From: an uncultured Faecalitalea sp.
Lineage (GTDB): Bacteria; Bacillota_I; Bacilli_A; Erysipelotrichales; Erysipelotrichaceae
Direction: 5' to 3'
Length of the DNA: 50,405 nt
Assembly: GCA_946408025.1 (NCBI GenBank)
Contig: CAMJQJ010000006.1
Location: forward strand, 1-50,405
In this document: in pieces, positions 25,359 to 33,483 of the stretch
How the letters are laid out: each line of letters starts with the position of its first letter
Numbering within the stretch: the first letter of the stretch is position 1
The notes under the pieces: model-generated
Told to the model about the DNA's origin: nothing
What the model saw: the letters and a program-made list of their open reading frames with translations, nothing else
Databases searched by the model: none
Program-made: the position numbers and the translations under genes

Positions 25359-25988
25359 TTATTTAATTATGATTCCTAAGAGTTTTAAAAATGCCATAGC
25401 TTGTTGAGGGTTGATAATGACACCTTTTAACATGTTATCACTAACTCCGATATTGTTAATTTGACTTGTTGAAAAATCAACTTTATTTAAATTCGTATTA
25501 AAGAAATCACTGTCATCAAGCTGTACGTAATTAAATTCAATATCTTTGAATTTGCATTGAACAAAGCCAGAATTTTCAAGGTTTGAATTTTCAAAACGGA
25601 CTTTTTTAAAAGATGACATACCATAGTTTGAATAAGCGTTATTGCAAGCATCAAAAAGGGTGTTTTCTAACAAAGAATCGCTGATTTCAATTCCCATACA
25701 ACGACAGCTAATGAATTGAACACGACAAAGAGTGGATTTAGTAAAGTGAATGTTTTCGAATTCACAATGATCAAATATTAAATCTAAGAATTCAGTTTGA
25801 TCTAAGTCTATGTTTTTAAATGTAACATGGTCAAAGCGACACGAGTCAATAGTAATATTACTGTTTTCTATATTTTGAATTGTAGTATTAATGAATAAAA
25901 TATCTTGTATATAGTTTTCCTTAAATATTATAGGATTACCATTATATAAATTTAAATCATTAGAAATTTTTGGCGTTTGTATTTTCAT
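25359..25988 (-). CDS. pentapeptide-repeat protein (Qnr-like shape)
   Basis: A 209-residue protein built largely of five-residue repeats of the A(D/N)LXX type. Examples are C-R-F-D-H, V-T-F-K-N, T-E-F-L-D, C-E-F-E-N and S-D-F-F-N, from about residue 35 to 180. These form a right-handed quadrilateral beta helix that can mimic DNA. The C-terminal helix I-N-P-Q-Q-A-M-A-F-L-K-L-L-G resembles the dimerisation helix of Qnr and MfpA proteins, which protect gyrase and topoisomerase IV from quinolones. The start at 25988 follows AAAGGAGAAAAC. It is a single leftward gene, divergent from the permease gene. Gyrase protection is inference; the substrate could be another DNA-binding protein. Confidence 0.85.
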   Translation of the reverse strand: MKIQTPKISNDLNLYNGNPIIFKENYIQDILFINTTIQNIENSNITIDSCRFDHVTFKNIDLDQTEFLDLIFDHCEFENIHFTKSTLCRVQFISCRCMGIEISDSLLENTLFDACNNAYSNYGMSSFKKVRFENSNLENSGFVQCKFKDIEFNYVQLDDSDFFNTNLNKVDFSTSQINNIGVSDNMLKGVIINPQQAMAFLKLLGIIIK

Positions 25989-26041
25989 TGTTTTCTCCTT
26001 TACTATTAAAACATAAAGATTGATAATGGTCGATAAATAAT

Positions 26042-26070
26042 AAGACAAAATTGTTGAAGTAAGTTATAAT
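26042..26070 (+). promoter_or_regulatory. promoter of the AI-2E-family permease gene
   Basis: AAGACA (26042-26047), a 17-nt spacer and TATAAT (26065-26070), 26 nt before the ATG. Confidence 0.6.
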
Positions 26071-26096
26071 CAAGAAAGAAGTAATCGGAGGTAATT

Positions 26097-27257
26097 ATGA
26101 AATTATTCGATATTGACAAAAAAATATGGTCATACATTATAGGAATTGCTTTTATAGTTGTGTGTATCTTAAATCTTGATAGGGTTGGACAAATATTTTC
26201 AGTTTTATGGAATGCAACAAAGGTGCTTGTGTTTGGAGGAATGCTTGCTTATGTCTTAAATTTGGTAATGAGCCGTATTGAAAGCTTATTTGAAAAATCC
26301 AAAAAAGCGCTTTTATTAAAGTTTAAAAGAGGCCTTAGCTTATTGATTTCTCTTTGTTTGGTTGCATTTATTATTTATTTTATTTTAGCTATCGTAATTC
26401 CGACTTTAGGTCAAGCTAGTCAGGTTTTGATCAATGTTTTACCACGTTATTTTAATGATATTGTCCGTTTTTTAACGAATCTATTTGAAAATAATCCGAA
26501 TATTGTTGAGATGATAAATAACATGCAGATAAACTGGAAGGATTTAATTGATCAGTCTATTTCTTTTTTAGGTAGTGGTATAGGAAATGTTTTAGGCTCT
26601 ACATTTAATGTTGTAAATATTGTTGTGAGCTCGGTGTTTAATGCAATTTTAACTATCATTTTTGCGATTTATGTTTTATTGGATAAAGAGAGATTTATTC
26701 GGCTTTATCATCGTTTAGGAAATCTTTACTTAGGTAAAGAACGTAAAGATAAATTGACAGAGGCTTTAAGGGTGATCGATCGTTCTTTTGGAGCTTTTAT
26801 TGGAGGACAGTGTATCGAAGCTACTATTTTAGGAACTTTGTGTGCAACAGGAATGTATTTGTTACATATGCCATATCCATTAATGATAGGTATTTTAGTT
26901 GGGTTAATCAATATCATTCCTATGATTGGTGCTTATATAGGGGGAGCCATTGGTATGTTCATGGTATTCACTGTAGATCCTATGTTGTCTTTAGGTTTCC
27001 TTGTTTATTTATGTATTCTTCAACAGTTTGAAAGCAATGTAATTTATCCTAGAGTTGTAGGTAGTAGCGTGGGGTTGCCTGGGATTTATGTAATGATGAC
27101 TGTTGTTATTTTCGGATCTTTGGCAGGAATACCTGGAATGTTTTTAGGAATTCCAACAGTTGCCAGTATTTATAAATTGACAAGAATTCATATTGAAAAC
27201 AAAGAAAAAGAACTGGAAATCAAAAATACAGAAAGTAAAACTTCTGTTAAAAAATAG
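26097..27257 (+). CDS. AI-2E family (DUF20/UPF0118) permease
   Basis: A 386-residue membrane protein with about seven to eight helices. The central soluble stretch and the later F-I-G-G-Q-C-I-E, L-V-G-L-I-N-I-I-P-M-I-G-A-Y-I-G and Q-Q-F-E-S-N-V-I-Y-P-R-V-V-G-S-S-V-G-L-P motifs are the family signature. Members export autoinducer-2 or act as Na+/H+ or small-molecule transporters; the true substrate is often unknown. The C-terminal 25 residues are charged and cytosolic. The start has TCGGAGGTAATT upstream. It is not followed by a strong terminator before the HAD gene, which has its own promoter. Confidence 0.92.
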   Translation: MKLFDIDKKIWSYIIGIAFIVVCILNLDRVGQIFSVLWNATKVLVFGGMLAYVLNLVMSRIESLFEKSKKALLLKFKRGLSLLISLCLVAFIIYFILAIVIPTLGQASQVLINVLPRYFNDIVRFLTNLFENNPNIVEMINNMQINWKDLIDQSISFLGSGIGNVLGSTFNVVNIVVSSVFNAILTIIFAIYVLLDKERFIRLYHRLGNLYLGKERKDKLTEALRVIDRSFGAFIGGQCIEATILGTLCATGMYLLHMPYPLMIGILVGLINIIPMIGAYIGGAIGMFMVFTVDPMLSLGFLVYLCILQQFESNVIYPRVVGSSVGLPGIYVMMTVVIFGSLAGIPGMFLGIPTVASIYKLTRIHIENKEKELEIKNTESKTSVKK

Positions 27258-27275
27258 TCAGTACATCTAGGTAAA

Positions 27276-27284
27276 TGATATAAT
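27276..27284 (+). promoter_or_regulatory. extended -10 promoter of the HAD phosphatase gene
   Basis: TG-A-TATAAT (27276-27284) precedes the ATG by 24 nt, with AAGAGGAGA between them. Confidence 0.65.
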
Positions 27285-27308
27285 GTTTCCATATAAGAGG
27301 AGACGAAT

Positions 27309-28160
27309 ATGATTAAATGTTTAGCGTTTGATTTAGATGGAACTTTATTGAGGGACGATAAAACTATGGATCCTAGAACTATGGATTCTATTAAACAAGC
27401 AATGGATAAGGGTGTACAGATAGTCATTGCTAGTGGGCGAGATAAAAATGGATGTCGCTTTGTTTATGAACCATTGGGGCTAGAACACGGTAATAATTAT
27501 TTAGCTTTAGTAAATGGACAAATCATATATGATTTTAAGAATAAGGAGTATGATTTGGATGATGTCCTGATGCCAGAAGATGGAATCAAAATTCAACAAA
27601 TATGTAAAAAATTTGATGTTGAAGGGATATTCTGTTGTGGATATGATTTTTATAGTTATCTTTCAACGATGAATCGTTTGAAGAAGAAAATCAAAGAAGT
27701 AGTAGCTGGTAAACCGATGGATTATGGTTTGAAAGCAGGAGGAAGATATCGTAACTTCATTAATCTTCCTTATGAAGAAGTTCGTTTAACCCAAGATATC
27801 AATAAGGTTATCATGGTTCATTCTGAAAAATTCTTTAAACAAAATCTCGAGGCACTTAAGGAAGCTTTAAGTGATTATGATGTCTTGATGGTAGGTCCAT
27901 CTTGGATGGAAATTATGCCCAAAGGTGTATCCAAGGCGAGCGCTTTAGAAAAGATTGCTTCTAAAAATGGATACACAATGAAAGAAATCATGGCTTTTGG
28001 TGACGCAGAAAATGATATTCAGATGTTAGAGCGAGTTGGAGTCGGTGTTGCGATGGGGAATGCCATGGATGAAGTAAAAGCCATTGCTGATGTTGTTACG
28101 GACACAAATTTAAATAATGGAATTGGCAAGATAATTGACAAAATGGTGTTAGGCAAATGA
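27309..28160 (+). CDS. Cof-type HAD hydrolase (sugar or nucleotide phosphatase-like)
   Basis: A 283-residue HAD-superfamily type IIB hydrolase. Motif I is F-D-L-D-G-T-L (nucleophile Asp 8, general acid Asp 10). Motif II is I-A-S-G-R, and motifs III-IV are K-A-S-A-L-E-K and F-G-D-A-E-N-D-I-Q-M-L. A C2 cap domain lies between motifs II and III. Relatives dephosphorylate sugar phosphates, FMN, or pyridoxal phosphate in the cytosol; which one cannot be read here. It lies between the permease and thioredoxin genes without obvious functional linkage. Confidence 0.92.
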   Translation: MIKCLAFDLDGTLLRDDKTMDPRTMDSIKQAMDKGVQIVIASGRDKNGCRFVYEPLGLEHGNNYLALVNGQIIYDFKNKEYDLDDVLMPEDGIKIQQICKKFDVEGIFCCGYDFYSYLSTMNRLKKKIKEVVAGKPMDYGLKAGGRYRNFINLPYEEVRLTQDINKVIMVHSEKFFKQNLEALKEALSDYDVLMVGPSWMEIMPKGVSKASALEKIASKNGYTMKEIMAFGDAENDIQMLERVGVGVAMGNAMDEVKAIADVVTDTNLNNGIGKIIDKMVLGK

Positions 28161-28216
28161 ATAGACGTATGACAAATAATGTTCTATGATTAAACCAACA
28201 AATGGAGGAAATAATT

Positions 28217-28525
28217 ATGAAAATTGTAAATACTCAAGAATTTAATGAATTGATGAACGAAGAAGCAGTATTAGTAGATTTTTTTGCAACTTGGTGTGGA
28301 CCATGTAAAATGCTAGGTCCTGTATTAGAAAGTGTTGCCGAAAAAATGAAGGACAAAGTAACGATCGTTAAGGTTGATGTAGACAGAAGTCCAGAATTAG
28401 CTGAGAAATTTAGAGTTATGAGTGTACCAACAATGATCATGTTTAAAAATGGTCGTCAGGTAGATGCTTTCTCTGGATTTATGCCAGAAGCAAATTTAAT
28501 AGCTAATATAGAAAGAAATCTATAA
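28217..28525 (+). CDS. trxA: thioredoxin
   Basis: A 102-residue classical thioredoxin. The active site W-C-G-P-C-K (Cys 27 and Cys 30) is preceded by L-V-D-F-F-A-T and followed by the cis-proline loop M-S-V-P-T-M. It reduces protein disulfides in the cytosol with thioredoxin reductase. The start at 28217 is chosen because GGAGGAAATAATT forms its ribosome-binding site; an ATG at 28202 lies upstream of that site. It is followed by its own terminator, then a nitroreductase gene. Confidence 0.97.
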   Translation: MKIVNTQEFNELMNEEAVLVDFFATWCGPCKMLGPVLESVAEKMKDKVTIVKVDVDRSPELAEKFRVMSVPTMIMFKNGRQVDAFSGFMPEANLIANIERNL

Positions 28526-28531
28526 AATATT

Positions 28532-28568
28532 AACAGCTCAAAGGCTATTTGCATTGAGCTGTTTTTTT
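28532..28568 (+). terminator. terminator of trxA
   Basis: AACAGCTCAA (28532-28541) pairs perfectly with TTGAGCTGTT (28554-28563), with a T tract after it. Confidence 0.92.
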
Positions 28569-28592
28569 GCTATATGATCAAGGAGGGTTATT

Positions 28593-29087
28593 ATGAATAG
28601 TATCTATAATCGTTGTAGTGTAAGAAAGTTTAAGCAGAAAAGTTTGGAAAAATCTGAAATCAGTCAAATATTGAAAGCTGCATTTTGTGCACCAAGTGCT
28701 AGGAATGCTCAGCCATGGTATTTTATTGTGACTGAAGACAAAGAAAAGCTTAAAGAATTGAGTGATTTTTCCCCTTATGCAAAATTATTGGCAGATGCTA
28801 CTTTGGGGATCGTTGTATGTGCTGATACAGATTGCAATCCAAGTTTAGATTATTGTCAGCAAGATTGTGCTGCGGCTACTCAAAATATGTTGATTGAGGC
28901 AAAAGAATTAAATATCGGGTCTTGTTGGCTAGGCGGATATCCTAATGAAGATCGAGTTCAGATGTTGAAAACATATTTTAAATTACCTGAAAATATTGTA
29001 CCATTATGGATGGTTGCTTTTGGTTATCCTGATCAGGAAGAAGAGCCAAAGGATAAATATAAGGAGAGTAAGGTACGATATGAATAG
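28593..29087 (+). CDS. nitroreductase-family FMN oxidoreductase
   Basis: A 164-residue protein of the short nitroreductase family. The N-terminal R-C-S-V-R-K-F and A-P-S-A-R-N-A-Q-P-W segments bind FMN phosphate, and G-S-C-W-L-G-G-Y-P closes the pocket. Members reduce nitro compounds, quinones or other acceptors with NAD(P)H as homodimers. The start has CAAGGAGGG upstream. It overlaps the following acetyltransferase gene by 8 nt. The natural substrate is not evident. Confidence 0.92.
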   Translation: MNSIYNRCSVRKFKQKSLEKSEISQILKAAFCAPSARNAQPWYFIVTEDKEKLKELSDFSPYAKLLADATLGIVVCADTDCNPSLDYCQQDCAAATQNMLIEAKELNIGSCWLGGYPNEDRVQMLKTYFKLPENIVPLWMVAFGYPDQEEEPKDKYKESKVRYE

Positions 29088-29583
29088 TCAACTTGAAATC
29101 ATCGCTTGTCAAAATCAGGACATGTTAAAGGAAGTGGCTGCTTGTGCAGATGAGATATGGCATGAGTATTTTCCTTTTCTTTTGAGCAAAGATCAAATAG
29201 ATTATATGGTCGATAAATTTCAAAGTTTAAAAGCAATGGATGAGCAGATACGCCATGACCATTATAAGTATTATCAAGTTCGAAAAAATGGACAGATGAT
29301 CGGATATATAGGTTTAAAGTTTGAACCAGATCGTTTGTTTTTGTCAAAACTATATTTGAAAAAAGAAGCCAGAGGAAATCATTATGCTTCAGGTATGTTA
29401 GAATATATTTTTGAAATTGCTAAAAGGCAATGTTACGAGAGTGTTTATTTAACTTGTAATAAACATAATGTTAACAGTATTAAAGTATATGAGAAAAAAG
29501 GATTTAAAAAGATTGATGAAGATGTGACAGATATCGGAAATGGTTATGTCATGGATGATTATATTTTTGAATATAATTTATAA
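29080..29583 (+). CDS. GNAT-family N-acetyltransferase
   Basis: A 167-residue GNAT enzyme. The core has I-G-Y-I-G-L strand 4, L-S-K-L-Y-L-K-K-E-A-R-G-N-H-Y-A (acetyl-CoA pyrophosphate loop, with A-R-G-N-H-Y in place of the usual Q/R-x-x-G-x-G/A) and N-S-I-K-V-Y-E-K-K-G-F. It transfers an acetyl group from acetyl-CoA to an amine on an unknown acceptor. The ATG at 29080 overlaps the nitroreductase stop by 8 nt and has AAGGAGAGTAAGG upstream, so coupling is likely. A perfect bidirectional terminator follows. Confidence 0.88.
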   Translation: MNSQLEIIACQNQDMLKEVAACADEIWHEYFPFLLSKDQIDYMVDKFQSLKAMDEQIRHDHYKYYQVRKNGQMIGYIGLKFEPDRLFLSKLYLKKEARGNHYASGMLEYIFEIAKRQCYESVYLTCNKHNVNSIKVYEKKGFKKIDEDVTDIGNGYVMDDYIFEYNL

Positions 29584-29602
29584 GATTCTTAATTGAAGTA
29601 GC

Positions 29603-29632
29603 AATAAAGCCATCTAGAAGATGGCTTTATTT
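29603..29632. terminator. bidirectional terminator between the acetyltransferase and DeoR genes
   Basis: AATAAAGCCATCT (29603-29615) pairs without mismatch with AGATGGCTTTATT (29619-29631) around a 3-nt loop. T-rich sequence follows on the plus strand; on the minus strand the tail is weaker. The leftward DeoR stop codon (29616-29614) lies at the loop. Confidence 0.9.
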
Positions 29633-30396
29633 GTATCAATTAAAACAAAATTTTTCGGGATGTCATTTGCATCTATATTGATATTATTATCACTAAATAT
29701 AGCATCGAAATCATCAGTTGAAATAAAACTACAGAATCCTTTTACACCAAATTTAGACGAATCTACCAAAAGATAACTTTTTTTAGCAAGAGACATAGCC
29801 TTCTGTTTGACGGCCATCGTATCCATTTCAGCCGTATAAACAAGCTTTCTTTTAATATCAATGCCGGCACATCCAATAAATGCATAGTCAAAATTAAACC
29901 GTTCAAGACCGCTCAAAGTCAATGGACCAGTGCACATGGCGAACTCTGGAATGAGTTTTCCACCTATACAAAAAAGTTCCGCATTATAATCGCAAAAGTT
30001 ACTGACAATTAGCTTACTATGAGTTACGATCTTATTTTTTTTTCCTTCGAGATACTTTAACATTGCAAGGATACTAGTACCTCCATCGAGAAATATACAA
30101 CTTCCATTTTTAACCATGGATGCTGCTTTTTTTGCGACAATATCTTTTTCTTTAGTATTACAAAAAGCGTGATCTTTCATAGTACGTTCATTTCGGTCTG
30201 AAAGAATATTTTTGTGTAGAATACTTTTTGCTCCTCCATGCACACGAATGATCATTTTTTTCTTACTTAATTCTTCACAATCGCGACGAATTGTCGTCTC
30301 TGTAACATTTAACTTTTGTGCCAAGGCTTTAGTAGAAATGAAACCCTTCGCATTTGTGATTTCTACGATTTTGGCATATCTCTCATCAGTAATCAT
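29614..30396 (-). CDS. DeoR-family transcriptional regulator
   Basis: A 260-residue regulator. The N-terminal helix-turn-helix has F-I-S-T-K-A-L-A-Q-K-L-N-V-T-E-T-T-I-R-R-D and R-V-H-G-G-A, typical of DeoR/GlpR repressors. The C-terminal DeoRC domain has F-L-D-G-G-T-S, the sugar-phosphate effector site, and V-D-S-S-K-F-G. Family members repress sugar or polyol genes until a phosphorylated sugar binds. It is divergent from glycerol dehydrogenase, with a 10-bp palindrome in the shared intergenic region, so it probably controls gldA. AGGAG precedes the start. The effector is not known. Confidence 0.92.
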   Translation of the reverse strand: MITDERYAKIVEITNAKGFISTKALAQKLNVTETTIRRDCEELSKKKMIIRVHGGAKSILHKNILSDRNERTMKDHAFCNTKEKDIVAKKAASMVKNGSCIFLDGGTSILAMLKYLEGKKNKIVTHSKLIVSNFCDYNAELFCIGGKLIPEFAMCTGPLTLSGLERFNFDYAFIGCAGIDIKRKLVYTAEMDTMAVKQKAMSLAKKSYLLVDSSKFGVKGFCSFISTDDFDAIFSDNNINIDANDIPKNFVLIDTNKAIF

Positions 30397-30417
30397 GATT
30401 TCACTCCTAGTTTTATA

Positions 30418-30427
30418 ATACTAGTAT
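30418..30427. promoter_or_regulatory. palindrome in the deoR-gldA intergenic region, candidate operator
   Basis: ATACTAGTAT is a perfect 10-bp palindrome 22 nt upstream of the DeoR start. It overlaps the likely DeoR promoter and sits on the far side from gldA. Its use as an operator is inference. Confidence 0.35.
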
Positions 30428-30478
30428 AGCTTAATAATACGATAAATTTCAAAATAACTAAGCAATTTTTGTTAATTT

Positions 30479-30487
30479 TGATAAAAT
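30479..30487 (+). promoter_or_regulatory. extended -10 promoter of gldA
   Basis: TG-A-TAAAAT (30479-30487) precedes the gldA ATG by 23 nt, with AAAGGAG between. Confidence 0.55.
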
Positions 30488-30510
30488 GAAAGTAATAAAG
30501 GAGATATATT

Positions 30511-31608
30511 ATGACAAAAAAATTAATTAGTCCGGCTAAGTACATCCAAGGTCCCGGAGAATTAAAAAAGCTTGGAGAACATGTAGGAGCCATGGGGAAA
30601 AAAGCTCTGATTCTAATTAGCCAAGGAGGATATAGGCGAATTGGAAAAGTGGTAGAAGATAGTTTTAACGAAACCAATTGTGAAATACTCTTTGATTATT
30701 TTAACGGAGAATGCTCAAAAAATGAGATCGATCGTTTAGTTCAATTGGCTAAGGATAATTGCTGTGATATGGTTATTGGAATTGGTGGCGGAAAGATCTT
30801 TGATACAGCAAAGGCAGTAGCTCATCATTTAAAAAGCCCTGTAATTATTTGCCCAACAATTGCCAGTACAGATGCACCATGTTCTGCATTATCTGTAATT
30901 TATACAGATGAAGGAGTCTTTGAGGAATATTTGTTCTTGCCAAAAAATCCTGATGTTGTATTGGTGGACACACAAGTTATTGCTGATTCTCCAGTACGAC
31001 TAACTGTTGCTGGAATTGGAGATGCATTAGCCACATACTTCGAAGCTCGTGCTTGTGTTCAAAGTCAAGCAACAACATGTGCAGGCGGGACAGCAACGAA
31101 TGCTGCGTATGCACTAGCAAAATTGTGCTTTGACACTTTAATGGAAGAAGGTGTAAAAGCTAAGGTTGCACTTGAGGCCAAGGCTTTAACTCCAGCGGTA
31201 GAAAAGATCATTGAAGCAAATACTTTATTATCCGGAATAGGGTTTGAAAGTTGCGGTTTAGCAGGAGCACATGCTATTCATAATGGATTTACAGTATTAG
31301 AAGAATGCCATTCTATGTATCATGGGGAAAAAGTTGCTTTTGGTACGATCGCACAACTTGTTTTGGAAAATGTTCCAGCTGAAGAACTTGAAGAAATCAT
31401 CGAGTTCTGCATTGAAGTCGGCTTACCAGTCACTTTAAAACAGTTAGGAATTGAAGAAGTGACAAAAGAAAAAATCATGGCAGTTGCAAATGCTGCATGT
31501 GATCCTTCAGATACACTTCATAATATGCCTTTTGAAGTAACTCCAGAATCAACATACGCAGCTATCATGGCAGCAGATGCATATGGACGTTATTATTTAG
31601 GTGAATAA
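30511..31608 (+). CDS. gldA: glycerol dehydrogenase
   Basis: A 365-residue iron/zinc-dependent alcohol dehydrogenase-like enzyme. NAD-binding G-I-G-G-G-K-I-F-D-T-A-K is followed by P-T-I-A-S-T-D-A-P-C-S, and metal ligands lie in A-G-I-G-D-A-L-A, G-L-A-G-A-H-A-I-H-N-G and M-Y-H-G-E-K-V-A-F-G. It oxidises glycerol to dihydroxyacetone with NAD+. The divergent DeoR-type regulator fits polyol control. No dihydroxyacetone kinase genes lie beside it. The start follows AAAGGAG, and the terminator begins in the stop codon. Confidence 0.96.
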   Translation: MTKKLISPAKYIQGPGELKKLGEHVGAMGKKALILISQGGYRRIGKVVEDSFNETNCEILFDYFNGECSKNEIDRLVQLAKDNCCDMVIGIGGGKIFDTAKAVAHHLKSPVIICPTIASTDAPCSALSVIYTDEGVFEEYLFLPKNPDVVLVDTQVIADSPVRLTVAGIGDALATYFEARACVQSQATTCAGGTATNAAYALAKLCFDTLMEEGVKAKVALEAKALTPAVEKIIEANTLLSGIGFESCGLAGAHAIHNGFTVLEECHSMYHGEKVAFGTIAQLVLENVPAEELEEIIEFCIEVGLPVTLKQLGIEEVTKEKIMAVANAACDPSDTLHNMPFEVTPESTYAAIMAADAYGRYYLGE

Positions 31609-31634
31609 AAGTTGCACTTGATGCAACTTTTTTT
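31607..31634 (+). terminator. terminator of gldA
   Basis: AAAAGTTGCA (31607-31616) pairs with TGCAACTTTT (31622-31631) around a 5-nt loop, followed by Ts. It starts within the gldA stop codon. Confidence 0.92.
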
Positions 31635-31662
31635 CTTAGGAAAAGTATAAAATCGGTCTGTG

Positions 31663-31671
31663 TGCTATAAT
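31663..31671 (+). promoter_or_regulatory. extended -10 promoter of the rarA-t6A gene run
   Basis: TG-C-TATAAT (31663-31671) lies 25 nt before the rarA ATG, with AAAGGAGG as ribosome-binding site. Confidence 0.65.
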
Positions 31672-31696
31672 AGTACAGTCAAAGGAGGCATTGATC

Positions 31697-33034
31697 ATGG
31701 AACAAGATTCATTATTTCAAGTCAAAGAAGATATTCGTCCCTTGGCTGATCGTATGCGTCCTGAAACATTAGAAGAATATGTAGGGCAGCATCAACTTGT
31801 TGAAAAGGGTAAATTGTTATGGCAGATGATCGAAAACGATCAAGTAACTTCTATGATTTTCTGGGGCCCTCCAGGAGTAGGAAAAACAACTCTAGCAAGA
31901 ATTATCGCACATCAGACAGAGAGTTATTTTGTTGATTTTTCAGCTGTAACAAGCGGTATCAAAGAAATCAAAGAAGTAATGAAACAAGCTGATCAAAGGA
32001 AAATATTAGGCCAAAAAACGATCTTATTCGTGGATGAAATCCATCGTTTTAATAAAGCGCAGCAAGATGCATTTTTGCCTTATGTTGAAAAAGGCAGCAT
32101 TATCTTGATTGGTGCAACAACAGAAAACCCGAGTTTTGAAATAAATAGTGCGCTTTTATCAAGATGTCGTGTATTTGTGTTGAATGCATTAGATCAGAAA
32201 GATTTAGAGGATCTGATTGTTCGCGCTATATCTAGTTCAAAAGGTTTAGGAAATTTACGAATCGATATTTCACAAGAAGATATTGAAGCTATTGCAGCTT
32301 TTTCTGGAGGGGATGCACGCTTTTGTTTGAATACATTGGAAATGGTAGTTTATAATTCTCCATCGGATGTAAATGGAATACATGTATCTAAAGATATTTT
32401 GAAACAATGTCTTCAAAAACGATCTTTATTGTACGATAAAAAAGGTGAAGAGCATTACAATATCATTTCTGCTTTGCATAAAAGTATGCGTAATTCTGAT
32501 GTTCAAGCTTCAATTTATTGGCTGGCACGAATGTTGGAGGCCGGAGAAAATCCTTTATATGTCGCTAGAAGAATTGTAAGATTTGCCAGTGAAGATATTG
32601 GAATGGCTGATTCAAGAGCTTTAGAAATATGTGTGGCAGCATATCAAGCGTGTCATTATTTAGGAATGCCAGAGTGTAACGTGCATTTGACACATGCTGT
32701 TACATATTGTGCTTTAGCACCAAAATCGAATTCTTTAGAGGTTGCCTATTTAAGCGCAAAAGAAGATGCAATCAAAACTTTGCAGGAACCCGTTCCTCTA
32801 CAAATACGAAATGCACCTACGAAATTGATGAAAGAACTAAATTATGGAAAAGATTATGAGTATTCTCATGATTATAAATATCACATGACAGATATGGTTT
32901 GTATGCCAGAAGGCTTAATTGATCGACAATACTATAAGCCAAGTGATCAAGGTTCCGAAGTAAAAGTGAAGAATCGTATGGACTATATCAATGCAATCAA
33001 AGCGCAACTTAGAAAGAGTAGGAGAAAAAAATGA
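31697..33034 (+). CDS. rarA: replication-associated recombination protein RarA (MgsA)
   Basis: A 445-residue AAA+ ATPase. M-R-P-E-T-L-E-E-Y-V-G-Q near the start, Walker A W-G-P-P-G-V-G-K-T-T, Walker B F-V-D-E-I-H-R-F-N-K-A-Q-Q-D and G-A-T-T-E-N-P-S-F mark the RarA/WRNIP1 family. It acts at stalled replication forks with SSB and RecA. The C-terminal half contains the MgsA tetramerisation domain (G-E-N-P-L-Y-V-A-R-R-I-V-R-F-A-S-E-D-I-G). The ATG at 31697 is preferred to a TTG two codons earlier. It overlaps tsaE by 4 nt. Confidence 0.96.
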   Translation: MEQDSLFQVKEDIRPLADRMRPETLEEYVGQHQLVEKGKLLWQMIENDQVTSMIFWGPPGVGKTTLARIIAHQTESYFVDFSAVTSGIKEIKEVMKQADQRKILGQKTILFVDEIHRFNKAQQDAFLPYVEKGSIILIGATTENPSFEINSALLSRCRVFVLNALDQKDLEDLIVRAISSSKGLGNLRIDISQEDIEAIAAFSGGDARFCLNTLEMVVYNSPSDVNGIHVSKDILKQCLQKRSLLYDKKGEEHYNIISALHKSMRNSDVQASIYWLARMLEAGENPLYVARRIVRFASEDIGMADSRALEICVAAYQACHYLGMPECNVHLTHAVTYCALAPKSNSLEVAYLSAKEDAIKTLQEPVPLQIRNAPTKLMKELNYGKDYEYSHDYKYHMTDMVCMPEGLIDRQYYKPSDQGSEVKVKNRMDYINAIKAQLRKSRRKK

Positions 33035-33483
33035 AAATTGCGATACATTCATTAGAAGATACGCAAAAATTTGCTCAAAAAATGGCAAATCTTTGTAAAG
33101 ATAAACAAATTGTAATCACTTTAGATGGAGATCTTGGTGCCGGAAAGACTACCTGGACAAAATGTTTTGGAAAGGCTCTGGGTGTTAATGATGTTATTAA
33201 TTCTCCAACTTTTACGATCCTTAAATCGTATAAGATGGAAAATGGAAAACCTTTGCATCACATTGATGCATATCGTTTAGAGGGTGTGAGCCAGGATCTA
33301 GGCTTTGAAGAATGTTTTGATGAAGGAATCAGTGTAGTAGAATGGGCAGATTTCATCAAGGAACAACTTCCAAAAGATCATATCTCTATTTCAATTGAAG
33401 AGGGGATTGATGAAGAAAGAATGATCACAATGGTTTCTACAGGAGTGTTATCATCATCTATATTGGAGGGATATCATGATTAG
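33031..33483 (+). CDS. tsaE: tRNA threonylcarbamoyladenosine synthesis ATPase TsaE
   Basis: A 150-residue P-loop protein with D-G-D-L-G-A-G-K-T-T (Walker A), S-P-T-F-T-I, H-I-D-A-Y-R-L and V-V-E-W-A-D, the TsaE/YjeE signature. It supplies ATP hydrolysis to the TsaB-TsaD complex making t6A at position 37 of ANN-decoding tRNAs. The gene overlaps rarA by 4 nt and tsaB by 8 nt, indicating translational coupling. Confidence 0.97.
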   Translation: MKIAIHSLEDTQKFAQKMANLCKDKQIVITLDGDLGAGKTTWTKCFGKALGVNDVINSPTFTILKSYKMENGKPLHHIDAYRLEGVSQDLGFEECFDEGISVVEWADFIKEQLPKDHISISIEEGIDEERMITMVSTGVLSSSILEGYHD

